From positions 9,634,001 to 9,698,000 of the forward strand of contig JAYKKT010000055.1 in the NCBI GenBank assembly GCA_036023115.1: a stretch of DNA of 64,000 bases. The letters run 5' to 3'. Positions 52,711 to 64,000 of this stretch are shown here, in pieces. Below the pieces are notes generated by a model. It was not told the origin of the DNA and did no database searches. It worked only from the letters and a program-made list of their open reading frames with translations. The stretch is from Brasenia schreberi. Its lineage: Eukaryota > Streptophyta > Magnoliopsida > Nymphaeales > Cabombaceae. Both the position numbers and the translations under genes were made by a program. Each line of letters opens with the position of its first letter. The stretch's first letter is position 1.

Positions 52711-55630
52711 TAGATACTATGAACAAAACCTCTACTCCTAACACTAATTTCTTGGAATATCGGAACATTATCGAGTAAGCTAATGGAGGTGGTAGATACT
52801 ATGATTCGGAGAAAGATTCATATTCTATGTTTACAAGAGATAAAATGGGTTGGAGAAAAAGCAAAGGAGATAGAGGATACAGGTTTTAAATTATGGTACT
52901 CAAGTAAAGAAAAGGCTCGAAACGGAGTTGGTATTATCATAAATAAAGATTTAAAGGAGAGTGTAGTAGACATACAACGATATGGTGACCGAATCATGAC
53001 ATTGAAATTAGTGTTAGGAGTAGAGGTTTTGAATATAGTTTGTGCTTACGCACCCCAAGTAGGACTAGAAGATAGTATAAAGACAGTTTTTTGGGAAGAG
53101 TTAGATAAGGTGTTTCAAAAGATTCCACAAAGGGAGATGATTTGTTTAGGAGGAGATTTAAATGGACATGTCGGTAAAGAGGCATTAGGATATCAAGGGA
53201 TTCATGGAAACTTTGGTTATGGGGATATAAACGAGGAAGGTAGGGAGATTTTAAATTTTGCTATGTCATTTGATCTCTTTATAGTCAATACAATCTTCAA
53301 AAAACGAGATGAACATTTAATTACTTATAAGAGTGGCTTATCACAAACACAAATTGATTACTTTATTTGTAGAAAAAAAGATAGAGCGTGTTGTAAAGAT
53401 TGTAAGGTAATTCCAGGAGAAAGCTTAACCACCCAACATCGACTTTTAGTTATGGATTTACAAATGAAAAAATGGACAAAGAAGAAAAGAGTGCATCGAG
53501 CTATTCGGACTAAATGGTGGAACCTCAAAAGCGAGAAAGAAGATATATTTAAACAAAAAGTCCTTCAAGGAGATGTTTGGAATTATGTTGGCACACCCTC
53601 TGATATGTGGAACAATATGGCTATACATATTAGGAAAGTGGCGAAAGATGTGTTAGGGGTATCTAAGGGAGGTGTATCGGCACAAAAAGAAGCTTGGTGG
53701 TGGAGTGAAGTAGTACAAAACAAAATCAAGGCAAAGAGGGCATGTTACAAATTACATTATGCTAAGAAAACTAGTGAAACTTTAGAAGCTTATAAAAAAG
53801 CAAAGAAGGAAGCAAAAAAGGCCGTTAGTGAAGCAAAAGCTAAGATTTGGGAGGACTTATATAAAAAAAACTCAACTCAAAAGAGGGTCAAAGAGATATT
53901 TTTAGGATAGCTAGGGCTAGAGATAAGAAAACTAAAGATCTTAATTATGTTAGATGCATAAAAGACGAGGATGAAAAAATTCTAGTGGCAAATGATGATA
54001 TAAGAAGTAGATGGAAAAACTATTTTTATAATCTTTTTAATGAAAATAAAGATGTTAGTATTAGTTTAGGAGATTTAGCAAGTCAGAAAAGTATATAAAC
54101 CACAATTTATACCGACGTATTCAAAAGAATGAAGTCAAAGAGTCTCTTAAACATATGAAGAGTGGTAAATCGATAGGACCAGATAATATTCCTATAGAAG
54201 TTTGGAAAATAATAGGAGAAATAGGAATCACTTGGCTCACAAGACTATTTAATGAAATATGGAAAAACCAAAAGATGCCCGAGGAATGGAGAGCAAGTAC
54301 ACTTATACCCGTATATAAGAACAAGGGAGACATTCAAAATTGTGCGAATTATCGAGGTATCAAGTTAATGAGTCATACTATGAAATTATGGGAAAGAATT
54401 ATCGAACGTAGGTTAAGACAAGTATCAAGTACAACAGAGAACCAATTTGGATTTATGCCAGGTAGATCTACTATTGAAGCGATTCACCTTTTGAGACGTC
54501 TTATGGAACATTTTAGAGCAAAAAAGAAAGACCTTCACATGATATTTATTGATCTAGAAAAAGCTTATGATAGGGTACCGAAGGAGGTTCTTTGGAGAAC
54601 TTTGGAAAAAAGAGGTATCCCATTGACATATATTAACCTTATAAGAGACATGTATGATGGTGCAAAAACATGTGTGAGGACTCATGAAGGAACGACAGAC
54701 TTCTTTGAAGTTAATATTGGGTTACATCAAGGATCAACTTTAAGTCCATACTTATTTATAATGGTGATGGATGAGTTAACAAAACATATTCAAGATGAAG
54801 TACCTTGGTGTATGTTATTTGCATATGACATTGTATTAGTGGAGGAGTCTAAGGAAAAAGTTAATAGAAAATTGGAACTATGGAGAGAAACATTAGAATA
54901 CAAAGGCCTCCGACTTAGTAGAACAAAGACAGAATATATGGAATGTAAGTTTGATCATTTGGCTACTTCAGAGGACATAGAAATTAAAATTGGCACACAT
55001 TGCATTCCCCAAAAGGAAAGTTTTAAATACCTAGGGTCAATTTTTCAAAGTGATGGAAGAATTGATGGAGATGTTACACATAGAATTAATGCTGGTTGGT
55101 TAAAATGGAGAGGAGCATCGGGTATTCTTTGTGATAAGAAGATACCATTAAAATTAAAAGGTAAATATTATAGAGCAGCAGTTAGGCCTGCCATGTTTTA
55201 TGGTTCTGAGTGTTGGGCAGTTAATCATCAACATGTACAAAAGATGTCAATGACAGAAATGAAGATGTTGAGATGGATGAGTGGTCATACAAGAAAAGAC
55301 CGTATACATAATGAGGTTATTAGAAACAAATTAGGAGTGGCACCAATAGAGGATAAAATGAGAGAACATCGTTTAAGATGGTTTGGACATATAGAAAGAA
55401 GATCAAAAGAAGAACCTATAAGAAGGTTAGAAAAACTAAATTTGGAAAGTATTAAAAGAGGTAGAGGACGACCACAAAAGTGTTGGAAAGAAACAATAAA
55501 GAATGATCTAGCTTATTGGGAGTTAACTGCTAACATGGCACATGATAGAGATCTGTGGAAACAAAGAATCCATGTAGCCGACCCCGTCTAGTATGGGAAA
55601 AGGCTTAGTTGTTGTTGTTGTTGTTTGTTG
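52711..55630 (+). mobile_element. RTE-clade LINE copy D, 5'-truncated, in the hAT intron
   Basis: Flanked by TCATGAAGTGG (52700-52710 and 55631-55641). The 3' end is GGGAAAAGGCTTAG plus TTG repeats. The 5' end is rearranged: a 19-base echo of the element (52704-52722), a 27-base inverted piece (52724-52750), then ordinary element sequence from WNIGTLS onward. It is very close in sequence to copy A. It lies between the hAT splice donor (52578) and acceptor (55703). Confidence 0.95.
52783..55591 (+). pseudogene. RTE ORF, copy D: two frameshifts and mutated RT active site
   Basis: 52783-53910 holds the endonuclease (LCLQEIKW in place of [27 protein letters not shown]) up to the linker. Compared with copy A, two extra A in the run at about 53868 and a lost C at about 54080 break the frame. 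54155-55591 holds the RT ([32 protein letters not shown]) and the C-terminal domain to ADPV and stop. The RT box is FAYDIVL instead of FADDIVL, removing the first catalytic aspartate. Confidence 0.94.
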
Positions 55631-55734
55631 TCATGAAGTGGGAGACACTCGATTTGAGTGTTATTTGAAGATTGGGGGATTTACGAAGTGCTTTTATTTT
55701 CAGGTTTTTGTTTGAATTAAAGTACTCCATTGAG

Positions 55735-58232
55735 ATGGCAGGAAGGGGTGGTAGAGACTCTCATTCAAAGTCTGATGATCCGGCATAGCAGTGGGGTATA
55801 CCAGTTGAGGGTTCAAGGTTAAAAATCAGATGTTTATTTTGTGAAAAGGTGGTTAGTGGTGGAATTTCAAGGTTGAAACACCACCTAGCAGGAACCAAGA
55901 AAGAAATTGCTCCATGCACAGGCAGAGTTAGAAGTGTGCCAGAAGGTATTAAATGGCAATGCTTGCAGATGATTGAGAGCATACAGAAAAGGAGACAACA
56001 AAAGGATGATTTCCAGATGTGTGAAGAAGCTGATGATGCTACTGTCACTGGAGTTGGATTCACTGATAGTTTGCCTTCAGATGCTAGAACAAATATTGGT
56101 AGTAGCAGTTCGCGAGCACCTAGCAGAGGAAAGAGGGTTGCAGCTGAAGACTTTGGAAGTGGTAGAAGAGGAAGTTCAGAAAGTAGTAGAGGAAGAGCTT
56201 CTTCTTCTAGCATACATTCGTTCTTTCCTCCTTCCACTACACTTGGTGCTCAGCCAGGAATTCGTGCTGCTATGGCTTTAAAACAACTGCACGATCAAGC
56301 AGACCTTACAGTGGGCAAATGGTTTTATGATGCATGCATTCCATTTAATGCAGCAAACAGTTTTCATTTTCAAGCAATGACAGATGCAATTACTAACATT
56401 GGTCCAAAATACAGGATGCCCTCTTATCAGAAGTTAAGAGGGAAGATATTAGATCAGACCGTGATTGAAGTGCAGCAATACTGTTCGACTTTGAGACAAT
56501 CGTGGAAGGAAACAGGATGCACTATCATGGCAGATGGATGGACCGATAGGCGAGGAAGGACATTGCTAAACTTTCTTGTATATTGTCCTAAAGGACTCAT
56601 GTTTTTGAGATCTCTAGATATGTCAGAGGAGAGGCACACTGCAGAGATCCTACGAGAGGAATTTGATAAGGTTATACAGGAGGTTGGGCTAGAAAATATA
56701 GTCCAATTGATTACAGATAATGCAGCTAACTACAAAGCAGCTGGAAAGGAGTTAGCTGATATTTATGGGACTTTCTACTGGACACCATGTGCAGCCCATT
56801 GTTTAGATCTCATCCTCGAGGACATTGGTGAGATGGATGAAATAAAGGCAGCAACTGAGTGTTGCCAAGATATTACAAAATTCATTTACAACCATGCATT
56901 TGTTTTGTGTATGATGAGGAGATACACAGAAGGTGCAGAGCTTCTTCGCACAGCTGCAACTCGGTTCGCAACAAACTTCTTATCTGTACAGAGTATTGTG
57001 AGACAGAAGCAAGCTTTAAAGAGAATGTTCTCCTCAGATGAGTGGCAACAATTTGTAGAGTTGCCACAAAACAGAAGGAACAGAAAGTTAAATGAGATTG
57101 TAGAAACGGTTTTTAGAAGTTCATTTTGGAATGCATGTATCAGATTATTGAAAATTATTTGTCTTTTAGTGAAAGTTTTGAGATTGGCTGACAGCGAGGA
57201 GAAACCATCTATAGGCTACTTTTATGAAGCCATGGACAGGGCAAAAGAAGCGATCAGAAATAACTTTAATGGAAAAAAAAGAGATTATGTGCCCGTGTGA
57301 AAAATAATTGATAGTAGATGGAATAAACAATTGCATCAGCCTATTCATGCAGCAACCTACTATCTAAACTCATCATTGAGATACTCAGCAACCTTCAAAA
57401 GGGACGGTGAGGTTAATCGAGGAATCATTGAATGCATCGATAGATTAGTCCCTGATGAGAGCATAGTCGATGCGATACATCGAGAGATGGAGATATATGA
57501 TAATGCTCTTCACTTGATGAGTTTGCCTGTTGCAATTCGCAAACGCTCTACGATGCGTTCAGGTACATTGTTTATTTTCATATTTAAGATGCATCTTACA
57601 TTACTATGGATTATTATGTCTCTAATGTTTATATTTTTTTTACAGATGTTTGGTGGAACAGGTTTGGAAGTGATTGTCCAAACCTTAGAGATTTTGCAGT
57701 TAGAGTCTTAAGCCAAACCTGTAATGCAATAGGTTGTGAAAGAAATTGGAGTGTTTTTTAACACATCCATACAAAAAAGCGCAACAGGTTGGAACACAAA
57801 AGGCTTAAGGATTTGGTTTATATTCGTTGTAACATGCGCCTTTGTGAAAGGTAATGTTGTATTACTTTCAAATTTTCAATTCGATATTATTTAACTTCAG
57901 TTTTCAATTGTTAATATTACTTACTAATTGTTTATCTTTGTTTGTGTCGTAGGCAATTAAAAAAAGTAAATAGAGAAGAAAGTCAGTTCGATCCAATAAG
58001 TTTGGATAATTTTGATATATTAGAAGATTGGGTTATGGAAGACACTGAAGAAAATGCCCTCCTAACAGAAGAAGACGTTGCCTTGATTAATTTGGAAGGA
58101 GCGCAACAACATTATGGAGATGAAGAATTTGATTTTGAAGAAGAAGGTGTGAGCGTGGCTGATGATGATGAGGATCTGCAACAAGGAGAAGATGACGATT
58201 ATTTAGTTGATGATCCTGATTACAATTTGTAA
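55735..58232 (+). pseudogene. hAT transposase with BED zinc finger (H1)
   Basis: The ATG at 55735 follows an acceptor (TTTTCAG, 55697-55703). TAG at 55786-55788 interrupts after 17 codons. Then comes the BED finger (CLFCEKVVSGGISRLKHH), then DUF659/hAT core with DGWTD, LITDNAANYKAAG and AHCLDLILED, which hold the expected acidic residues and CxxH. TGA at 57298-57300 interrupts again. Small introns at 57563-57645 and 57851-57952 have GT-AG borders. CERNWSVF then TAA, and the dimerisation part TKKRNRLEHKRLKDL follow. The last exon encodes a very acidic tail (DDDEDLQQGEDDDYL). It would cut and rejoin element ends in the nucleus. Confidence 0.94.
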
Positions 58233-58611
58233 AATGTAACATTATATGTAACTGTAGTGTACTGTAAAGTGTAAATTATGTCTGTATTTTATTTTTTGGA
58301 TTCAAAATATGTAAATTTGGATGCAATTGTTCAATGCTGAATGCTCAATCTGTACTAAACTTATATTATATGAATTTAAAGCAATTATCAGATTTTTCCT
58401 GATTTTTCTTGATTTTTTTCGATTTTTACTATCTTTTATTAATTTTAATTAATTTTTGTATTATTTTAATATTTAAGTACGATACGATACGGTACGATAC
58501 GCCCGTATCGTGGAGCCCAGCGATACACGATACGATACGCGTCAGACAACACTGGTGTGGATCGCATTGTTCCACTTATCGGGTTGTATCGTGCGATACA
58601 ACTTATATATT

Positions 58612-60245
58612 GGTGAGATTGATGAGATAAATGCAATAATTGAGTATTGCAAAGACATCACCAAATTTATCTATAATCATGTTTTTGTATTATGGTATGA
58701 TGAGGAGATATACAGATAGTGTAGAGCTCCTTCATACAACTGCAATTCGGTTTACAACTAATTTCTTATTTATACAGTGCATTGTAAACAAAAGCAAGCC
58801 TTGAAAAGAATGTTCTCCTCAGATGAGTGATAATAATTTGCAGAATTACCTCAAAATAGAAGAAGCATAAAGTTGAATGAGATTTCAGAGACAATCTTTA
58901 GGAGTACATTTTAGAACTCTTGTGTTAGACTATTGAGGATTACATGTCCTTTAGTGAAAGTTGTGAAAGTTTTAAGATTGGCTGACAGCGAAGAGAAACC
59001 ATCTATGGGCTATTTTATGAAGCCATGGATAGGGTAAAAGAAGCTATTAGAAACAATTTCAATAGAAGAAAGAGGGATTATGTGCCCGTGTAGAACATTA
59101 TAGATAACAGATGGAACAAACAATTGCATCAACCTATTCATGCTCTTTATGTTTGTGTTTTTCTATCATATGTTAAGTGGAATAGGTTTGGAAGTGATTG
59201 CCCAAACATTAGAGATTTTGCAGAGTTCTGAGTCAAACCTTTAGTGCAACGGGTTGTGAAAGGAATTGGAGTGTCTTTGAAAACATTCACACAAAAAAGC
59301 GCAACAAGTTGGAACATAAGCAGCTTAATGACTTAGTTTTCATCCATTGTAACATGCAGCTCCGACCAAACTTGACTTCTTTAGAAGATGAGAAGAATGA
59401 TATTGTTGAAATGAGACCCAACTCATGACAATAAGCCTCCGACTAGTTTACTTAAGCCTTAATAAGCCTTTTTTTTGAACAACAAGTGCAATGCATCTCT
59501 AAAGAGTCGAACTCTTCACCTCATGAGTGGAGTAGATGAGAGAAACACTTATCGTTAGGTTGAACCACTTGTTATATACAATTTCAAAATAAATATATAA
59601 ACATTAATTCAAGTAATCTTGTATTACTTATTACTTAAATATTCAATTCAATATTTATTTTACTTAAATTGTTAATGTTATTTATTAATTACTTTTCTTT
59701 CTTTATTGCGTGCAATTAAAAATTTTAAATAGGGAAAAAACCAATTTGATCGAATACGTTTGGATAATTTTGATATATTAGAGGAGTAGATTATGAAAGA
59801 TAATGAAACAAATGCACTCCTAACTGAAGAAGACATTGCATAAATTAATTTGGAAGGAGCACAATAACAATATCATCAAGGGGATGACGATTTTGATTTT
59901 AAAGCAGAATGTGGTGAGAATCTTCAGCAAGAAGAAGATGAAGATTATTTACTTGATGATCCTTATTACAATGTATAAATGTATTTTTTTAATTATGAAA
60001 GTTTTATTTTTTTAAGAATATAATGTACTGCCTCAAAATATGCAATTTCTTTTTCAGTTATTGAATGGTGAATGATGAATATGTACTAAATTTTTGCATT
60101 ATATGAATTCTTTGTAATTATCATATTTTTTTCTTTTTTTGGATTTTACCAATTTTTAGTATTAAATTACAATACGAGATGATATGATACGATACATATC
60201 ATGGACCAAAATGATACACGATACGATATGCATTGAACAACACTA
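58612..60245 (+). mobile_element. Older hAT copy (H5), 3' half with degenerate transposase
   Basis: From ATTGGTGAGATTGATGAG the sequence parallels H1 from 56825 onward: FIYNHVFVLWY, KVLRLADSEEKPSMGYF-like, CERNWSVFE-like and KKRNKLEHKQL, then the acidic tail (EEDEDYLLDDPYYN, near 59940). It closes with GATACG-type repeats and GAACAACACTA at about 60245. Many stops. H1 inserted just to its left, in sequence rich in the same CGTATCG motif (52200-52294 and 58563-58605), which may be the left part of this or another old copy. A SINE-like repeat interrupts it at 59469. Confidence 0.85.
59469..59572 (-). mobile_element. SINE-like repeat inside H5
   Basis: On the minus strand: AAGTGGTTCAACC (possible A-box area), then AGTTCGACTC about 50 bases later (B-box-like), ending in a run of A. 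About 100 bp. H1 lacks it at the matching place, so it is an insertion. Target duplication not clear. Confidence 0.42.
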
Positions 60246-60549
60246 GTATAATCAACAGTGATTGATACATATGAACTTTGCAAATAGAAGGCTTCATGGA
60301 CAGAAGCGATTATATTTACTTCTACACTTGGATTCTATTCCCTTAATGTGGAATCCTGAAAATCGATCCATCTCTCTCATTTTATACCATTTTTTGGACA
60401 AAAGGTCACCCACACACGTGTGCACGCACAAGGAAATATGGCAACTTACAGTGTTGATACAAGCACTCTATGCACTTTCTCCACACACCTGTTACACGCA
60501 TACTGTAGTACAAAAGCTATGTTTTGAGTAACTCCATCATGAGACAAAC

Positions 60550-61286
60550 CAGTGTTGTTATATCATATCGTAACGTGTATCATTTTTCTTCATAAGATAA
60601 GTGTATCGTAGCATATCGTAAATTTTAAAAAAATAAAAATAAACAAAAATAAAGAACAATTCTAAATAATTATTATAAATCAAAATTTAGATTAACATAA
60701 CATTAATTCAAATTATAAGCACAACTTTCATCATTAAATAAGTAGCAAATATTCTTTAAAATTATAACTTTCATAATTGAGAAAGAAGAATCACGTACTG
60801 TAATCAGGATAAACTCAATAATCTTAATATTTTTTTTCCTCTTCCTTCTTCAAGATCATCACCCTCAACAGCAAAACCAATGTGATCACCTCTTGCTCAC
60901 ATTGTTAAACTTCTTCAAATACACACACATATAATAATTAGATATTGTAACTTTTGAAACATGAATAGTGATGATAACTCTCTACTTTTGAGAGTCAAGA
61001 GTGTCATTTGAAAAGTTACTAAGAGTGAAAAAAATATAAGAAACCCTTATTATTATCATGTCTTTAAAAGTAAAGGGTTAACACTCACATTTATAAATTA
61101 GGAATTTAGGAGTGTATTGCGCATATAGTATGATATGCCACTGTATCATGCGATACAGCCTATCTCGCACGATTCAGTCTGATTATATTGCAGTATGTGA
61201 TACAGGACTTATCATATCATGGTTTCTTATGATACGATAGGATATGTTTTGTACTGTACGATATGAGGCTTTATCTTATTACACTG
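60550..61286 (-). mobile_element. Internally deleted hAT element (H4), diverged
   Basis: It starts CAGTGTTGTTATATC and ends TTATTACACTG, with flanks AGACAAAC and AGATAGAA (5 of 8 match). Subterminal GATACG/ATATCG motifs are present at both ends. The left third, on the minus strand, resembles the hAT 3' end with the acidic tail region (near 60800-60860). Transposase core absent. Confidence 0.72.
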
Positions 61287-61746
61287 AGATAGAAAGCTAA
61301 TAGTTCAAGGGTGTTTTAGGATGCTATCTCGTATCTCAAAGTCAGTTTTCATGAGATGTTTTTGCAAGAATGTGAAATCATTAAAGTGCTTGTTTTTTGA
61401 AGAAATAAACAGTCGTTTATGAAATTGATTCCTAGGCACCATGTATGTGTGTGTGCTTGCAGATGCATATGTGATTGACCTTTTTTTCACTTGTCCTGTA
61501 TCATATGGACTGGTGCCCCTTGCTTTTATGCCGAACCTGAATAAGAGTGGTGCTTATTTCATGGTCTCTAACGTAGGATTGTATCATCGACCGGAAGTTG
61601 ATTTTCCACGTCACTGCTTTCGTTCTCTCCTCTTGGGTGCACTTTTCCATCATTATTTTTTCTTCTTTTCTCTGTTCTGTTAGAATGGAGCGGTTGCCGT
61701 TCACAGAGATTATCGTGGAGGATTCTTCGTGTGCGGTGATTCTTTT

Positions 61747-61842
61747 TTTTTTTGTTGGTACAATGGAGAGGCTGACGCAAGGTACAAACCCTGGGTATCA
61801 AACTCGTGCCTGAAGCTTTGTGAGCGGTCTCCCCCCTAGCTA
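61747..61842 (-). mobile_element. SINE-like repeat
   Basis: On the minus strand the sequence runs from GGGGGGAGACCGCTCAC through GAGTTTGATACC (B-box-like, 61805-61794) to a poly(A) run. Flanks GATTCTTTT (61738-61746) and GATTCTCTT (61843-61851) look like a target duplication with one mismatch. Confidence 0.5.
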
Positions 61843-62069
61843 GATTCTCTTTGTGCTCTCGCATGGTAATTCTTTTATATTGTTGGTGAGAAAACATTGA
61901 GAAAATGACCAGCTTTCTTATGGTAAAACAAGCCATATATACATATATGTGTGTATTTCATAGTTTATGAGTGGGGAATTTTGCGTGGAGACCGTGTCAC
62001 GGCAGATTCTGTGATGCCTAATGATGTTTGTTTCCTTGTTAAAGATCCATAAATGTTTGAATTCACTGT

Positions 62070-62205
62070 ATAAGAGTAAACCCCGTCGTATAATTCTATT
62101 TGTCCAGGTTCAATCGCCTACTATACCTGAGTGACATCGGTCACTTGGAAAGTAGGAGCTGACAAAACCTAATGAAGTTATCTTCCGATCTTCGTAAAAA
62201 AAAAT
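62070..62205 (+). mobile_element. SINE-like repeat
   Basis: GGTTCAATCGCC (62107-62118) fits the RNA polymerase III B-box consensus, and the unit ends in a run of A at 62197-62205. The A-box and left border are not clear. Confidence 0.4.
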
Positions 62206-63816
62206 TGTCTAGAAACTTCGATATGTATAAAAATATCAAAAATGCTTATGACATCTCTAAAAGAATACTGGTGCATTCTTGGCATTATATTGCAGAAAAA
62301 TGATTATATTCTGATGATATGAGATATTTTAGTACATGTCAGGAACTATGAACTATAGTTCCAGGGTTTGGGAAAGATCTCAGGAAAGTGTGTACAAAAT
62401 TTAGGTTTTGGGGAGCCTTCAACTTATATCCAATCTTCTTGATTTTATGAAAGCAATATAAAACTAAGTAAAAAATAATACTATTTATTCACTTTCTTTT
62501 TATGTGTTGTGGTTTCAAATTCCAAATGATTTCTTCTTTCATAGTGTCCAACATGATTAATTTGAAAAGAATGATGCACTTTTGAACTCTTTGTAAAGAA
62601 ATTTGGAAGCACAAAAAATCTTTAGCAAGATCAAGTGAATGCATCTTAGGTAAAGATAGAGTAAAAATCTATGAAAACCATAGTAGCATGAATCTTAAGA
62701 TAAAACAAGTGTAGAATGAGGTGGGGACAAAAATAAGGTATGGATATGAGTTGTATATAAAGTGAAAGTGAAGTGAATGAGAAAAGTTTGGTTCGAATGG
62801 AAAGAACCCAAAATATGCTTAAAAAAACCTTCTTGAACAACAAGAGACTATTAAAGAAGAGCAATGTCAAGTAAAAACACCTCCTACATAATATAGAGAA
62901 GACTTCAAGCCTACTAAAAGGAGAACAAGATTCAACTCCTAAGATAAAAAAAATATCCCAACTTGTAAGAAAATGCATTTATATCATTAGATGCATCATA
63001 CATGTGACTAGACATATGTTGTGATGTAATGAAGTGCACAATCTCAACCTTGATGGGACAAAGGATTTCCCTTGTGAAATTTCATAATGGAGATAATTTG
63101 AGTATAAGATAAAGGAAAGAAAAGAACAACTCTTTACAAACTAGAACAAATGTAGGTACTAAGATAAAAACAATCATACAGGTCAACTCTTTGTAGGTGA
63201 TTAGGGCACTTGTGCTGGTTTTGAAAGATCATAAAAGTATTTTCAAAAATCAGCCTCTTTGAATGAACCACTCCAAATAAAATATGGAAGGAAAAAGCAT
63301 TCCCACTAGACTAGTGACCCATAGGCAAATAGATAGCTAGAACTCTTAAATCGAGATGCAATATGCATCCCTCCTCAAATGTAATAAGTTCACGAGGCTA
63401 AATAAAGGTATAATATTTCTTAAATGCATGAAGATATATGATAAGACTTACTTGGTTCTTTCTAAATTGTTTCGAGTGTATAAAGGATGATAGCCCAAAA
63501 TAGAACTTTACTTTGCTTTCTTCTTTTTCTTTTATCTTTTACTTTTTTTCTCTTTTTCTCTTCTTTTTACGCCTTTTGGCTTTTCACTTTTTTTAGAATA
63601 TATCATTTTGGCACATATATCGAAATACATCACAAAATCATGGATGTGTGAGCTAGGCTTGAATCCATTACACTAAATACAAACACCACACCACACCACA
63701 CAACATGGAATCAAGAAGACACTAGTCAATCTACAAGCTAAGATATCTCAATGATAAATTATTTTGGAATTACCAAAATGCAAATATCAACGATTTCCTA
63801 AATTTCCCAAAATTGA

Positions 63817-64000
63817 AACAACAACAACAACAATTAAGCCTTTTTCCATAATAGACGGGGTCGGCTACATGGATTCTTTGTTTCCACAGATCCCTATTGT
63901 GTGCCATGTTAGCAATTAACTCACAATAAGCTAGATCATTCTTTATTGTTTCTTTCCAACACTTTTGTGGTCGTCGTCTAGCTCTTTTAATACTTTCAAA
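63817..64000 (-). mobile_element. RTE-clade LINE copy E, 3' end only in window
   Basis: AAC repeats at 63817-63831 are followed by TTAAGCCTTTTTCC, GGGGTCGGCTACATGGATTC and the region encoding the RTE C-terminus on the minus strand, matching copies B and C. It continues past the window edge. Confidence 0.93.

Larger units (their letters stand above)
52295..58554 (+). mobile_element. Complete hAT transposon (H1), autonomous-type, with nested LINE
   Basis: Ends CAGTGTTGTCCG (52295) and ...GACAACACTG (58554) are inverted repeats, flanked by a perfect 8-bp duplication GTGTGGAT (52287-52294, 58555-58562), the hAT hallmark. Both subterminal zones are dense in CGTATCG/CGATACG. The element carries a non-coding first exon, a long 5' intron holding RTE copy D, and a transposase gene with BED finger, catalytic core and acidic tail. 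Without the LINE it is about 3.3 kb. Three stops in the transposase suggest it is now inactive, but H2, H3 and H4 share its ends. Confidence 0.96.
61287..63816. other. Largely unassigned AT-rich sequence with two SINE-like repeats
   Basis: Apart from SINE-like segments at 61747-61842 and 62070-62205, I find no gene, LTR or transposon structure here. No exon-like frames with splice borders were noticed. Confidence 0.45.

Noticed and set aside
55761..56237. 158-codon minus-strand frame opposite the BED finger
   Set aside because: Shadow of the hAT transposase coding strand.
58409..58719. Frames spanning the H1 right end
   Set aside because: They cross the terminal repeat and target duplication and translate GATACG repeats.

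Overview
This is nuclear DNA from a flowering plant with a transposon-rich genome. The evidence is spliceosomal exons of a plant-type gene, plant Ty1/copia elements with initiator-Met primer sites, RTE-clade and L1-clade LINEs, and BED-finger hAT transposons with 8-bp target duplications. I cannot name the species. Nothing prokaryotic or organellar is visible.

Almost all of the window is transposable element, but a host gene runs through it on the + strand. Exons at 7647-7755, about 8465-8564, 26250-26342, 47151-47231 and 51323-51397 encode, in order and on one strand, the C-terminal half of a cytosolic-type Xaa-Pro aminopeptidase P (APP1-like). Its introns of about 18, 21 and 4 kb are filled with nested mobile elements. 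One exon looks damaged, and the short exon carrying two catalytic glutamates was not found, so the gene may be decaying.

Layout. 1-5953: minus-strand copia element split by a complete 2.5-kb chimeric LTR element (2185-4679), which itself carries a 195-bp RTE-derived insertion. 6180-7054: internally deleted hAT. 7647-8564: first two APP1 exons. 9030-16790: an L1 LINE split by a second chimeric LTR element, which holds RTE copy A. 16895-17758: an LTR of the same family joined to an eIF4A3 cDNA fragment. 18400-25590: two copia elements, one split by a hAT derivative. 26250-26342: APP1 exon. 27879-31404: exon-like segment, LTR and gag remnants, probable gypsy LTR. 31480-40930: copia inside copia, plus a third copia tail. 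40960-45249: hAT remnant and RTE copy B. 45342-46013: antisense exon-like segments. 47151-51397: last APP1 exons with RTE copy C between them. 52295-58554: complete hAT with TIRs and target duplication, carrying RTE copy D in its 5' intron, inserted in or beside an older hAT. 58612-63816: old hAT pieces and SINE-like repeats. 63817-64000: start of RTE copy E.

The most interesting system is the chimeric LTR family. Its LTRs begin TGTTGAAGAATATG and carry a conserved CCTCCATTGGAGG hairpin. Three copies contain intronless fragments of host genes: a RAD5-like SNF2 ATPase and a PPR protein; a PMT-type methyltransferase and a SIT4-associated (SAPS) protein; and eIF4A3. None contains recognisable gag-pol, so they look like non-autonomous elements that repeatedly capture host transcripts. 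All identifications rest on reading translated sequence by eye against remembered protein families; no database search was run.
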